Positions 53,218 to 61,976 of a stretch of 64,000 nucleotides of DNA are shown piece after piece. Source of the DNA: Bacillota bacterium (GTDB lineage: Bacteria; Bacillota; Clostridia; Christensenellales; CAG-314). The stretch covers positions 62,001 to 126,000 of the forward strand of contig JAEWZT010000003.1 of assembly GCA_023458375.1 (NCBI GenBank), written 5' to 3'. The position numbers and the translations under genes are program-made. Position 1 is the first letter of the stretch, and each line of letters starts with the position of its first letter. The notes below the pieces were generated by a model. The model saw only the letters and a list, made by a program, of their open reading frames with translations, made no database searches and was not told where the DNA came from.

Positions 53218-53757
53218 TTATTTGTCTTGCAATTTTAAATATTCCTCTTTGGTCAGGGAATAAAAGCTTTCGCCGTAAAGTTCGTCTTTATATTCGTAAA
53301 AATTGCGCATATGCCCCTCAAAAATAAAGCCCAGCTTTTCAATCACCCTTTTTGAGCGCGCGTTAAAGTCAAAATGCCCTACGGAAATCATTTCTGCGTT
53401 AAGCTCGCAAAAGCCGTAGCGCACCACTTCTTTTGCCGCTTCCGTCATATATCCTTTTCCCCACCTGTCCTCGCGCAAAACATAACCCAAAGATTTTACT
53501 CTGTTATTTTTGATGTTGTAACGGTTGTGAAGACCTATGCTGCCTATGACCTTTTTGCTATCCCTTTCAACGATAGCCAAAACCTCATCGCCTTCAATAA
53601 ACCTTATTAAAGCTTTCGCAGTCTGCACCTTATCGGTGTGCGCGTCCCACCCCGCCAAAGGTCCTACGTTGGGATTTTTGGCGTAGTCGTAAAAATCCTC
53701 TAAATCTTCCATTTCAAAGGGGCGCAGAATAAGTCTTTGTGTGTAAAGTGTTCTCAT
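53218..53757 (-). CDS. GNAT acetyltransferase (RimJ/RimL type)
   Basis: 179 residues. The opening RLILRPFEMEDLEDFYDYA is the RimJ/RimL-type start. EDRWGKGYMTEAAKEVVRYGF carries the acetyl-CoA loop, and NARSKRVIEKLGFIFEGHMR ends the domain. Members acetylate N-terminal amines of proteins or small amines. AGGTGA lies before the ATG. Upstream of the kinase-like gene in one operon. Confidence 0.9.
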   Translation of the reverse strand: MRTLYTQRLILRPFEMEDLEDFYDYAKNPNVGPLAGWDAHTDKVQTAKALIRFIEGDEVLAIVERDSKKVIGSIGLHNRYNIKNNRVKSLGYVLREDRWGKGYMTEAAKEVVRYGFCELNAEMISVGHFDFNARSKRVIEKLGFIFEGHMRNFYEYKDELYGESFYSLTKEEYLKLQDK

Positions 53758-54097
53758 TTTTCACCTGCCTTGCCTAAATTGGGGGTTTTTTATTTCCATA
53801 AAATCCGCTTTTAGGTATATTTTTTTTGCTGACTTCAATTAAAAGCTAGTTTGCAATTTGATTTGGCTTTTAGCGGCTGACGCGGTTTTCTTGTATGCGG
53901 GTTCCCTTAATAATCATTTATACGCCTTTTTAAAGCCTTAGCAATCGGCATAGGGGTATACATAAATCGTAATTTCCCGCTGCGTTCTTAATTCAATTAG
54001 AATACAGCGGAGGGCTTCTTTCGGGTAATATTTGGGGGCTTTTTATTTAATATTTCGTTTTAATGCGGTTATTATAGCACATTTTATTTAAAAGCGA
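53758..54097. other. Divergent intergenic region
   Basis: AT-rich region between the minus-strand GNAT operon and the plus-strand dehydrogenase operon. No gene; a promoter for the minus strand is not clear. Confidence 0.4.
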
Positions 54098-54126
54098 TTG
54101 AAATAGCAAGGCTAAAATGTTAAAAT
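54098..54126 (+). promoter_or_regulatory. Promoter abutting the G3P-dehydrogenase-like start
   Basis: TTGAAA (54098-54103), a 17-bp spacer and an extended -10 TGTTAAAAT ending at 54126, 10 nt before the ATG at 54137. The message would have a leader of at most a few nucleotides. Confidence 0.65.
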
Positions 54127-54136
54127 ATCAAAGGCT

Positions 54137-55852
54137 ATGAAAGGTTTTAAGAGAATAAAGAAAAAAATTGAAAAAAGGTATCCGCAAGTTTCAGTAGAAG
54201 AGCAAAAGGGCTGCATAAGGCTAAGCGGCGTTTTGGATAACTGGGAGGACGTTTTAGCCGCGGGCAAAATTGCCGTGTGCAAACATTCTTTGGGCGTGCT
54301 AAACGATATTGCCCTTAAAGATTTTACCACTCCCCCGCCTTATATTCCCAGTGTTTGCGACAGCGCCTGCGACGGGCTTGTTACCGATGTGTTGGTCATT
54401 GGGGGCGGCGTAATAGGGTGCGCGACGGCGAGGGAGCTTACGCGCTGGAATATTGACGTAACGCTGGTGGAAAAGCAAAGCGACGTGGGGCTGGCGCAAA
54501 GCAGCCGCAACGACGGGCAGGTTCACGTTGGCGCCGATTTAAGCGCCAAAACGAAAAAACTTCAATATTTAAGGCGCTCTAATTTTCAATTTGACAAATT
54601 AAGCAATGAACTTGACTTTAAGTTTAAGCGCGTCAACCAATATTTGGGATTTATTAACGCGGGATATATTTTCGGTTTGCCCTTTATTAAGGCAAGGTGC
54701 CGCAAAAACGGCATTTGCAGCGCCAAATTTTTGAACAGAAAAGCTTTTTTCAAGCTTCAACCCAACGCCAACCCCAAGATTCAAATGGGGCTGGAATTTA
54801 ATAACGGCGGCGTCGTCTGCCCCTACGGTATGACTATCGCCTACGCCGATAATGCAGTTTCTAACGGCGCGAAAGTATTCCTTGACACCGCCGTTACGGG
54901 CATGAAGGTGGAAAAAGGCGAAATTGTCAGCGTAGACACAAACAGGGGCAAGATTTTCCCCAAGGTGGTTATCAACTGCGGCGGGGTGTTTTCCGACGTT
55001 ATCGCCGATATGGCGCTTGACAGAACTTTTACCATTCACCCGCGGCGCGGCACAAATTGTATTTTGGACAAGCACGCGTTGCCGCGTTTGACGCAAAGCA
55101 TTATAGCGCCCTACGGCGCAAGCACTAAAAGCGACAAAAGGCTTCATACAAAGGGGGGCGGAACGGTTGTGACTGTGGACGGCAACGTTTTAATAGGTCC
55201 CGACGCCCTCGAAACGCCGCTGCGTGAGGACTTTACCACAAACGCGCAAAGCGTGGCAGGCATATTGTCAAAGCAAAAGGTCGTTTTGCCGCGGCTTGAA
55301 AAAAGCGACATTATAACTTACTTTACGGGCGTGCGCGCGGCGACTTACGAGGAAGATTTTGTAATACGAAAAGGGATATTTACAAAAAATATTGTTCACG
55401 GCGCGGGTATTCAATCGCCGGGGCTTTCCGCCGCCCCCGCAATTTCACAAGACCTTTCGCAAATGGCGGTGGAGATTTTAAAGCAAAAACAAGAAGTTGC
55501 GGCGAACACAAACTTTAACCCGCTCAGAAAAGGCGTAACGCGCGCCAAAGAACTTGACGAAAGCGCCCATGACGCTTTAATAAAACAAAACCCCGACTAC
55601 GGCGAAATAATTTGCCGCTGCGAACAGATAAGCAAGGGGGAAATTTTAGAAGCTTTAAGGCTGCCCTTAAAGGTATTTTCCGTTGACGGCGTAAAACGCC
55701 GCGCGCGGGCGGGCATGGGCCGCTGTCAGGGGGGATTTTGCCAGCCCCTTGTGGCGCAAATCATCGCGAAAGAATTGGGCGTCCCTCTTACACAAGTCGC
55801 AAAGAGGGGAAACGCTGCGGTAGTCAAAGGAAGCAACAAGGAAAATGATTGA
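54137..55852 (+). CDS. GlpA-like FAD-dependent dehydrogenase with BFD iron-sulfur domain
   Basis: 571 residues. Residues 1-62 resemble a BON-type domain (GCIRLSGVLDNWEDVLAAGK). An FAD-binding DAO domain follows (VLVIGGGVIGCATARELTR, about 85-103). The C-terminus holds a BFD [2Fe-2S] domain with four Cys (ICRCEQ and GMGRCQGGFCQP). This is the layout of anaerobic glycerol-3-phosphate dehydrogenase subunit GlpA-like proteins in Clostridia. With the next two genes it probably oxidises glycerol-3-phosphate to dihydroxyacetone phosphate. No ribosome binding site at the ATG. Confidence 0.85.
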   Translation: MKGFKRIKKKIEKRYPQVSVEEQKGCIRLSGVLDNWEDVLAAGKIAVCKHSLGVLNDIALKDFTTPPPYIPSVCDSACDGLVTDVLVIGGGVIGCATARELTRWNIDVTLVEKQSDVGLAQSSRNDGQVHVGADLSAKTKKLQYLRRSNFQFDKLSNELDFKFKRVNQYLGFINAGYIFGLPFIKARCRKNGICSAKFLNRKAFFKLQPNANPKIQMGLEFNNGGVVCPYGMTIAYADNAVSNGAKVFLDTAVTGMKVEKGEIVSVDTNRGKIFPKVVINCGGVFSDVIADMALDRTFTIHPRRGTNCILDKHALPRLTQSIIAPYGASTKSDKRLHTKGGGTVVTVDGNVLIGPDALETPLREDFTTNAQSVAGILSKQKVVLPRLEKSDIITYFTGVRAATYEEDFVIRKGIFTKNIVHGAGIQSPGLSAAPAISQDLSQMAVEILKQKQEVAANTNFNPLRKGVTRAKELDESAHDALIKQNPDYGEIICRCEQISKGEILEALRLPLKVFSVDGVKRRARAGMGRCQGGFCQPLVAQIIAKELGVPLTQVAKRGNAAVVKGSNKEND

Positions 55853-57104
55853 TAATAACTATTTTGTAACGGTAATAGGCAGCGGTCCCGCGGGGCTTGC
55901 CGCCGCCGCAAAAGCCAAAAAAGAGGGGCGGAGCGTCCTTTTAATTGAGCGCGAGGGAAGACTTGGCGGCATATTAAAGCAATGTATACACGACGGTTTC
56001 GGGCTTATCCGTTTTAAGGAAAAACTGACGGGACCTGAATACGCGCAAAAAGAAATTGACGAAGTTTTAAGTTTAGGCATAAAAGTTTTAACCCTTACCT
56101 TTGTTACTAAAATTGAGAAAAAACTTGGGGACTCCTTTGACGTGCATTTTGTAAACAGAGAGGGCTGCGGCGTTATCCATACGCAAAAGCTTATTTTAGC
56201 TACGGGTTGCAGAGAGCGCACGGGCAAACAGGTATTTATTCACGGCGAAAATCCCGCGGGGGTAATTACGGCGGGCACGGCGCAGCACTACATAAACCTG
56301 CTTGGTTTATTGCCCGCAAAAAGGTGCGTTATATTGGGGTCGGGGGACATAGGGCTTATTATGGCGCGCAGACTTACCCTTGAAGGGGCGAAAGTGCTGG
56401 GGGTATACGAAGCCAAGGCAACGCCATCGGGGCTTACACGCAACATTGCGCAGTGCTTAAACGACTTTAATATTCCCCTCTATTTATCCCATACCGTAAC
56501 GAGAGTTTTTGGCAAAGACGCTTTGGAGGGGGTGGAAATTTCCCGCGTGGACGAAAAAATGAACCCGATAATGGGAAGCGAAAGCCGCCTTGACTGCGAC
56601 GGGCTGATACTTTCCGTAGGGCTTATCCCCGAAACGGAATTGCTTCAAGAGCTTGGCGCGGCGCTAAGCGGCGACACAAAGGGCGCCCTTGTTGACCAGC
56701 ATTTTATGACGCTTTGCCAAAACGTGTTTTGCTGCGGCAACGCCGTCCACGTCAACGACCTTGCCGACTATGTCAGCGAAAGCGGCGAAATAGCGGGGGA
56801 AGAGGCGGCGAAGGAGCTTTATTTGAGGCGTCTTACGCCTGTTGTTAAGGGCGAAGGGCTGCTTTACGCCGTGCCGCAGTTTATTGACGTCAATTCGCGC
56901 GGCGACAAAATTATAATGTATTTCAGGGCGAAAGAGGAATGCGAAAATAGAAAGCTGGCGGTCTATTGCGACGGCAAGGAAGTGTTTTTTAGACATTACG
57001 CGAAACTGCGCCCCCCCGAAATGGAAAGGATAGTGTTTAAAAAAAGTCTGGTTGAAAAATGCGGCGAAATAACGGTAACTCTTTTAAAGGAGAACGGTAA
57101 TTAA
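55845..57104 (+). CDS. FAD/NAD(P)-dependent oxidoreductase, partner of the GlpA-like protein
   Basis: 419 residues. VTVIGSGPAGLAAAAKAKK at the N-terminus binds FAD, CVILGSGDIGLIMARRL is the nested dinucleotide site, and GGILKQCIHDGFGL is typical of the subfamily found next to GlpA-like proteins. It likely passes electrons from the flavin/iron-sulfur partner to NAD or another carrier. It overlaps the upstream gene by 8 bp (AAGGA within it is the ribosome binding site), and the DUF1667 gene starts immediately at its stop. Confidence 0.88.
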   Translation: MIDNNYFVTVIGSGPAGLAAAAKAKKEGRSVLLIEREGRLGGILKQCIHDGFGLIRFKEKLTGPEYAQKEIDEVLSLGIKVLTLTFVTKIEKKLGDSFDVHFVNREGCGVIHTQKLILATGCRERTGKQVFIHGENPAGVITAGTAQHYINLLGLLPAKRCVILGSGDIGLIMARRLTLEGAKVLGVYEAKATPSGLTRNIAQCLNDFNIPLYLSHTVTRVFGKDALEGVEISRVDEKMNPIMGSESRLDCDGLILSVGLIPETELLQELGAALSGDTKGALVDQHFMTLCQNVFCCGNAVHVNDLADYVSESGEIAGEEAAKELYLRRLTPVVKGEGLLYAVPQFIDVNSRGDKIIMYFRAKEECENRKLAVYCDGKEVFFRHYAKLRPPEMERIVFKKSLVEKCGEITVTLLKENGN

Positions 57105-57443
57105 ATGAAAGAAATTATTTGTATTCTTTGCCCCAACAGCTGCACAATTACCGTCAACGGAGAAAAATTTGAGGGAAATAAATGCAAAAGGGGAATTGAA
57201 TTTGCCCAAAGCGAGCTTACCAACCCCAAAAGGACAGTAACGTCCACCGTCGCAACGGATTTTGAAAGCATGCCCGTTTTGTCGGTAAGGACGGACGGCG
57301 AAATTAATAAAGACAAAATACCCCTTTTGATGAAGTTGCTAAAAAACGTTAAGGTATGCCAAAAGGTTAAGACGGGCGACATAATAATGGGCGACGTGTT
57401 CGGCAGCGGGATAAACGTAATAGCCACCAAAAATATAGACTAA
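57105..57443 (+). CDS. DUF1667 protein of the G3P oxidoreductase cluster
   Basis: 112 residues. Cys at ICILCPNSC and NKCKRG (four Cys in the first 45 residues) suggest a bound metal or iron-sulfur site, followed by a small domain ending near VFGSGINVIATKN. The family regularly follows the two FAD proteins upstream in Clostridia, so it is likely a third, electron-transfer subunit. Its ATG directly abuts the upstream TAA. Confidence 0.9.
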   Translation: MKEIICILCPNSCTITVNGEKFEGNKCKRGIEFAQSELTNPKRTVTSTVATDFESMPVLSVRTDGEINKDKIPLLMKLLKNVKVCQKVKTGDIIMGDVFGSGINVIATKNID

Positions 57444-57604
57444 GCGCTTAATGATTAAATAGGGCAAATACAAACAAACGAAAAGTGCAGAGCAAAGCAA
57501 AAATAAGTCAGGCGGCTTAGTAAAACAAACCGTCAGATAATTTTTTCTTATTATAAACGCAAAGTAAAAAGCGCATGCGGCAACCGCAAATAAGTTATTT
57601 AAAG

Positions 57605-57637
57605 AGAAGAATTTTTTAGATTTCTTCTTTTTTTGTG
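57605..57637 (+). terminator. Terminator of the G3P oxidoreductase operon
   Basis: AGAAGAA, a 10-nt loop and TTCTTCT followed by a T run. It lies directly before the next promoter. Confidence 0.6.
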
Positions 57638-57666
57638 TTGACATTTATCTTTGATCGGCATATACT
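57638..57666 (+). promoter_or_regulatory. Promoter of the metal ATPase
   Basis: TTGACA (57638-57643), a 17-bp spacer and TATACT (57661-57666). Confidence 0.85.
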
Positions 57667-57672
57667 GATATT

Positions 57673-57704
57673 GCACCTCCCACCCCACGGGGGAGGGGGT
57701 AGTA
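57673..57704 (+). promoter_or_regulatory. C-tract/G-tract inverted repeat, candidate CsoR-type operator
   Basis: ACCTCCC and CCCC face GGGGG and GGGAGGGGGT across the predicted transcription start, in the style of CsoR copper-sensor operators (C-tract, short centre, G-tract, TA ends). It could also fold as an RNA hairpin in the leader. No csoR gene is present in the window. Confidence 0.45.
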
Positions 57705-57730
57705 CCATCTAACTTCGGAGGGAAAACATA

Positions 57731-59734
57731 ATGGAATCCTGTTGCAAAATTGAGCACGAAAGACAGCGGTTTTACGAAAAACGCGTTTACCAAATAGTTT
57801 CGTTAGCCGCCTCATTCGTCGCTTTGATTTTATCTTATTTATGGAACGACTATATTATCGGGCATGACCACATGTCGGGGGCGAACGCATTTTTAATGTA
57901 TCTCAACCCCGGCTGGATTGCCGTAGTGCTTTGCGGCATACCTATCGTCGTTACGGCTTTTGAAAGCCTTTTTGTCCGCAAAAAAATTAAAAGCAGCCTT
58001 TTAATTTCCACCGCGCTTTTCGCATGCCTCGCCTTAGAGATTTTAGCGTGGGCGGGTGTTACCGACGGCGCCGCCTCTCACGGGCACAGCTACATTTTTG
58101 CCGCAGGCGAAGTAGCGTTTTTGATGAGTATAGGCACCCTTTTGGAAGACATTACCATTAAAAAGTCACGCGCTGGCATTGAGAAGCTGCTAAACTTAGC
58201 GCCCACAACGGCAAACATAGATATAAACGGGCAGTTTATAAGCATGCCCGTTGACTTTGTGCAAATAGGCGACACCGTTTTGGTAAAGCCCTTTGAACAA
58301 ATCTCTGTTGACGGAATTGTTAAAAAGGGTCAAAGCGCAGTCGTTACAAGCGCCATTACGGGAGAAAGCCTCCCCCAAGACGTAAAGGAAGGAGACGCCG
58401 TATACGCGGGAACTTGGAATAACAACGGCTCCCTTGAAATTACCGTAACCAAACTTTCAAGCGATACCACGGTCGCAAAAATGGTCAAACTCGTGCGGCA
58501 GTCGGAATCTCAGAAGGCTCCCATTGTAAGCGTGGCCGACAAATGGGCGTCAATTATTGTTCCTTCCGCAATAGCTTTATCCGCAGTTGTGTTTGCAACA
58601 GTCCTTTGGGGCTTTAACTTAGGCTGGCAGACGGCTTTAATACGCGCCGTAACGGTTTTGGTAGTTTTTTGCCCCTGTGCGCTGGCGCTGGCAACGCCTA
58701 CGGCAATAGCCGCGGCGATAGGCAACGCGAGCAGACGGGGCGTTTTAATCAAAAGCGGGCTTGCTTTGGAGACTTTGGCAAAGGTTGACAGTTTTGTGTT
58801 TGACAAAACGGGCACTTTAACAGAAAGCAAAATACAGCTTAAAGAGTTTTATACCACCCTTAAAGAGCAAGAGTTTTTGTCTTTGCTGGCTTCGGCGGAA
58901 AGCGACAGCGAACACCCTTTGGCAAAAGCGGTGTTACAATACGTCAGCGGCAAGGCGGAGGTAATCAAACCGAAAAACACAAAATCTTTGGTGGGGGTAG
59001 GCGTAGAAGCGGACATTGACGGTCAAAAAGTCATTGTGGCAAAGTGCGACTATTTTGAAGATTTTCCTTTTAGCGAGCAAAAGGCGCAATATGACCAAAA
59101 AGGATACACCGCAATCGCTCTAAGCTTAAACGGCAAGGTCGTAGGCATCGCGGGTCTTTCAGACAAGGTAAAAGAGGGCGCAAAGCAATGCGTGGCGGGC
59201 TTAAACGAACTTGGGCTTACAACGGTAATGCTTACTGGCGACAACGCTTATGCCGCAAAGTCTGTGGCGCAAGAAACGGGAATAACCTGCTTTGAAGCCA
59301 ACTTGCTTCCTCAGCAAAAGGTGGATTATATAAAGGCGCTTAAAGGCGAGGGCAAAAAGGTGTGCATGGTGGGCGACGGCGTAAACGACGCGCCGAGTTT
59401 GGCTTCCGCAGACTGTTCGGTAACTATGGGCGTAATGGGCAGCGACGTTGCTTTGGAAATTTCCGATATTGCCCTAATGACGGACAGCATTGAAAAACTG
59501 CCTTTTTTATACCGCCTTTCCAAAAAAACGCTCTTTACAATTATAAGAAATATTTCTATTTCTATGGCGATAAACTTAGCCTCAATAGTGCTTTCTTTGC
59601 TGGGTATTCTCAACCCCGTTTGGGGCGCGCTTATACACAACGCCTCTTCGGTGCTGGTGGTCTTTTCAAGCAGTTTGCTTTTAACGCACAAGGAAAAGAA
59701 AGAAACACGCCTGTTTGCAGAAAAAACTAAATAA
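57731..59734 (+). CDS. Heavy-metal P1B-type ATPase
   Basis: 667 residues. The core has TGES (210-213), the CPC metal motif in FCPCALALATPTA (314-316), the phosphorylated Asp358 in DKTGT, and GDGVNDAPSL. There is no N-terminal HMA domain; instead the first residues read MESCC with His near 9 and 45-48. CPCALALATPT resembles copper ATPases, but the last membrane segment (HNASSVLVVFSSSLLL) is closer to Zn/Cd or Co types, so the metal is uncertain. The leader's CsoR-like repeat favours copper. GGAGGG precedes the ATG. Confidence 0.92.
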   Translation: MESCCKIEHERQRFYEKRVYQIVSLAASFVALILSYLWNDYIIGHDHMSGANAFLMYLNPGWIAVVLCGIPIVVTAFESLFVRKKIKSSLLISTALFACLALEILAWAGVTDGAASHGHSYIFAAGEVAFLMSIGTLLEDITIKKSRAGIEKLLNLAPTTANIDINGQFISMPVDFVQIGDTVLVKPFEQISVDGIVKKGQSAVVTSAITGESLPQDVKEGDAVYAGTWNNNGSLEITVTKLSSDTTVAKMVKLVRQSESQKAPIVSVADKWASIIVPSAIALSAVVFATVLWGFNLGWQTALIRAVTVLVVFCPCALALATPTAIAAAIGNASRRGVLIKSGLALETLAKVDSFVFDKTGTLTESKIQLKEFYTTLKEQEFLSLLASAESDSEHPLAKAVLQYVSGKAEVIKPKNTKSLVGVGVEADIDGQKVIVAKCDYFEDFPFSEQKAQYDQKGYTAIALSLNGKVVGIAGLSDKVKEGAKQCVAGLNELGLTTVMLTGDNAYAAKSVAQETGITCFEANLLPQQKVDYIKALKGEGKKVCMVGDGVNDAPSLASADCSVTMGVMGSDVALEISDIALMTDSIEKLPFLYRLSKKTLFTIIRNISISMAINLASIVLSLLGILNPVWGALIHNASSVLVVFSSSLLLTHKEKKETRLFAEKTK

Positions 59735-59811
59735 AACAGTTTTAAAAAAGCAATTTTCCTTTGAGCAAGGAAATTATAATAGCCCTTAATACAAGAGCAA
59801 AACAAAATATT

Positions 59812-59843
59812 AAAACGCCCTGCAAAATGCGGGGCGTTTTTAT
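59812..59843 (+). terminator. Terminator after the metal ATPase gene
   Basis: AAAACGCCC, a 10-nt loop and GGGGCGTTTT followed by T. Confidence 0.85.
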
Positions 59844-59903
59844 GTATTTAATTTATTTATTTTGATAATAGTTGCCGCAAAAAGATTACAGTTAAAAGCC
59901 GCC

Positions 59904-60155
59904 TTAGCGCGATTGTTCTGTTTTCAGTTTTTTATTTTCGCGGAAATGCCACACGATTAAAATAATTCCCGCAATAAGAGTCAGCGCGCACAAAACGCTT
60001 AAATCGGTAAAATATATTCTTATAATGTCACCATATAATAATTTGTTTCCCACGCTTGTATCTGCCCCTGCAAAAATTATCGCTGCGCCAATTTTAACTA
60101 CTATATACAAAAACATTGATACAATAACTGAAATAATCCCTATTTTCATTTTCAT
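59904..60155 (-). CDS. Small two-helix membrane protein
   Basis: 83 residues with two hydrophobic helices (about 6-28 and 52-70) and a charged C-terminal tail. Not recognised. AAAGGTG 8 nt before the ATG on the minus strand supports translation. It is convergent with the ATPase terminator region and unrelated in direction to its neighbours. Confidence 0.6.
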   Translation of the reverse strand: MKMKIGIISVIVSMFLYIVVKIGAAIIFAGADTSVGNKLLYGDIIRIYFTDLSVLCALTLIAGIILIVWHFRENKKLKTEQSR

Positions 60156-60366
60156 GCTTACACCTTTCTAAATAATATGACGGTTTTATACAACATAGTC
60201 TAAAATACAGTTTTTGATTTTGAGTTAACTTAAAGATGTCCGTAAAGAAAAATATACGTTTCGTTAATTTAATTTTTCCTTATCCATAATTTATTGATTA
60301 TCTTGCAACATTTTGGCAGGAAAACAAGACTATAAAGTAAAGAATAATATCTCTTCGTAAGGGGCG

Positions 60367-60396
60367 TTGACACCTTCCCCGTAAAAATGGTATTGT
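60367..60396 (+). promoter_or_regulatory. Candidate promoter of the sigma/anti-sigma pair
   Basis: TTGACA (60367-60372), an 18-bp spacer and TATTGT (60391-60396). A typical ECF-type autoregulatory promoter (AAC -35) was not recognised. Confidence 0.45.
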
Positions 60397-60423
60397 TAAG
60401 AAAAAGTTTTTAGGGGGAAAGGT

Positions 60424-60933
60424 TTGAAAGCGGGGGAGTTTGAGGCGCTGCTTGGCTCTTTGCAAAAAGACAAGGGCAGCTTTGAAAAACTTTATAATTA
60501 CTATTACACGAAAATAGTAATGCACGTCAAGGCGAGATACGGAAAAATGGATTTTGCCGCCGACGTTGCGCAGGAGTTTTTTATAAGGCTGTTGCGTAAG
60601 CCTCCGCAAGAAGTTACAAACCCCACCGCCTACGTTATGAAAGCCGCCGATAATATCGCTTACGACAATTACAAAAAGCAAAAATCCACAACGGATTTAG
60701 AAGATTACATCATGCTGTGCGGGGCGGAAAACTATACAGAGCAAGGAGAAATTAAAGAGATTTTATCGCGTTTGCCGCAGCAGGAAAGAGAAATTGTTGT
60801 GATGAGGATATACGGCGGCTACAAGTTTGACGAAATCTCGCAGGAAAAGGGAATAAACGCTTCCACAGTGCGCTCGCTTTACAGAAGAGCGCTTAAAAAG
60901 TGCGAACAATTTTATAAGGACAAACAGAAATGA
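60424..60933 (+). CDS. ECF-type RNA polymerase sigma factor
   Basis: 169 residues. Region 2 is at about 18-85 (FEKLYNYYYTKI, DVAQEFFIRLL, then AYVMKAADNIAYDNYKK) and region 4 at about 108-165 (LSRLPQQEREIVVMRIYGG, then DEISQEKGINASTVRSLYRRAL). It directs RNA polymerase to stress or envelope promoters. TTG start with GGGGG about 7-8 nt upstream. It overlaps the next gene by 4 bp, the common layout of a sigma factor and its membrane anti-sigma factor. Confidence 0.88.
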   Translation: MKAGEFEALLGSLQKDKGSFEKLYNYYYTKIVMHVKARYGKMDFAADVAQEFFIRLLRKPPQEVTNPTAYVMKAADNIAYDNYKKQKSTTDLEDYIMLCGAENYTEQGEIKEILSRLPQQEREIVVMRIYGGYKFDEISQEKGINASTVRSLYRRALKKCEQFYKDKQK

Positions 60934-61697
60934 GCTTTTACAAAAAAATGAAAGAGGACGCCAAAAGGCAGAAAGAGGATATCTTAGAGCAGGGACAAGG
61001 CTACTACCATGCCGCCGCCTTTGAGCATTACGGACAGGCGCAGAAAAAGTATTTTTCTTGGGCAAGAGTTATTACTTATGCCGCCTGCATTGCCCTAATA
61101 CTCGCTGCGGGAACCGTTTGGGGGCTGTCGGCTTTTACGGATAACGGCGTTTCCCAGCCTTCCGACGCTTTAAGCGATTATGTTGACGGCGCAGCGCAGC
61201 GCTACCTTTCCCATTCGTTAATTTATAAGGATAAAGAAATGCAAAACGCCATAAACACAGATTTTAACGGCGACTATGCCCTTGAAAGCGATATCGCCGG
61301 CGGGGAAAATGTCGGGCTTTATATTAAAAAGCTTAACGGCGTGGTGCTTAACGATTTATCTGCTTTTAACGGGCAGGGCAGTATTAACTACAAAGTATTT
61401 GTCAACGGAAAGGGGAAAGATATGTTCTATCATTTTTCCTTAACCGCGCAAAACTCTCAGCTTGACATAATTACTTTTATAAATGAAAGTTATTCCGCCG
61501 CAAAATATAAAAACGGAGCGGAAAAAATAACTATGGGCGGCAAAACCCTCTACTTAAAGACATGGGAAAATAACGGACAAACGCAGTATCAGGTCTTTTA
61601 CCAAGAGGAGGAAAAGGGCGTTTGCCTGTTCCTTTCAACTTCCGCAGAAAATGCCGATACTTTGCTGAAAAATATATTATCCAGCCTTACGGACTAA
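60930..61697 (+). CDS. Membrane protein, probable anti-sigma factor
   Basis: 255 residues. A 45-residue cytoplasmic N-terminus is followed by one membrane helix (about 47-66, ITYAACIALILAAGTVWGL) and an outer domain of about 190 residues, beta-rich in appearance and not recognised. No zinc HxxxCxxC motif is seen in the N-terminus, so it would not be a classical zinc anti-sigma. Its role is inferred from the ATGA overlap with the sigma gene and from topology. Similar outer domains (DUF4367-like) accompany Clostridia sigma factors. Confidence 0.7.
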   Translation: MSFYKKMKEDAKRQKEDILEQGQGYYHAAAFEHYGQAQKKYFSWARVITYAACIALILAAGTVWGLSAFTDNGVSQPSDALSDYVDGAAQRYLSHSLIYKDKEMQNAINTDFNGDYALESDIAGGENVGLYIKKLNGVVLNDLSAFNGQGSINYKVFVNGKGKDMFYHFSLTAQNSQLDIITFINESYSAAKYKNGAEKITMGGKTLYLKTWENNGQTQYQVFYQEEEKGVCLFLSTSAENADTLLKNILSSLTD

Positions 61698-61904
61698 TAA
61701 ACAGATAAAGGCATAAGCGCCATAAGTATGCAAAACTTACAATTTAAGCCGTTGGCATGCCCAATAAAGTTGCCCTTCGGAGTTTTCGCAAAACTTACCG
61801 CCGTCTATATCGATAACCTTTCAAATTCGCTTATAAAACGTTTTTGCGTTAGCTTTATTTAAAATCATGCCATATAAATAATTTATAAAAATTTTCCCGC
61901 AAAT

Positions 61905-61925
61905 AAGCCCTTAGAGGGCTTTTTC
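61905..61925 (+). terminator. Terminator of the sigma/anti-sigma operon
   Basis: AAGCCCT, a TAG loop and AGGGCTT followed by TTTCTT. Confidence 0.75.
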
Positions 61926-61954
61926 TTGTAAATATGCGCTCTTTGTGCTAAAAT
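61926..61954 (+). promoter_or_regulatory. Promoter of the C69 peptidase gene
   Basis: TTGTAA (61926-61931), a 17-bp spacer and an extended -10 TGCTAAAAT ending at 61954, directly behind the terminator. A CAGGAG ribosome binding site follows. Confidence 0.75.
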
Positions 61955-61976
61955 AGACTAAACAGGAGAAAAAGTT

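Noticed and set aside
54599..55147. 182-codon frame opposite the GlpA-like gene
   Set aside because: Shadow frame inside a conserved FAD domain; no start signals.
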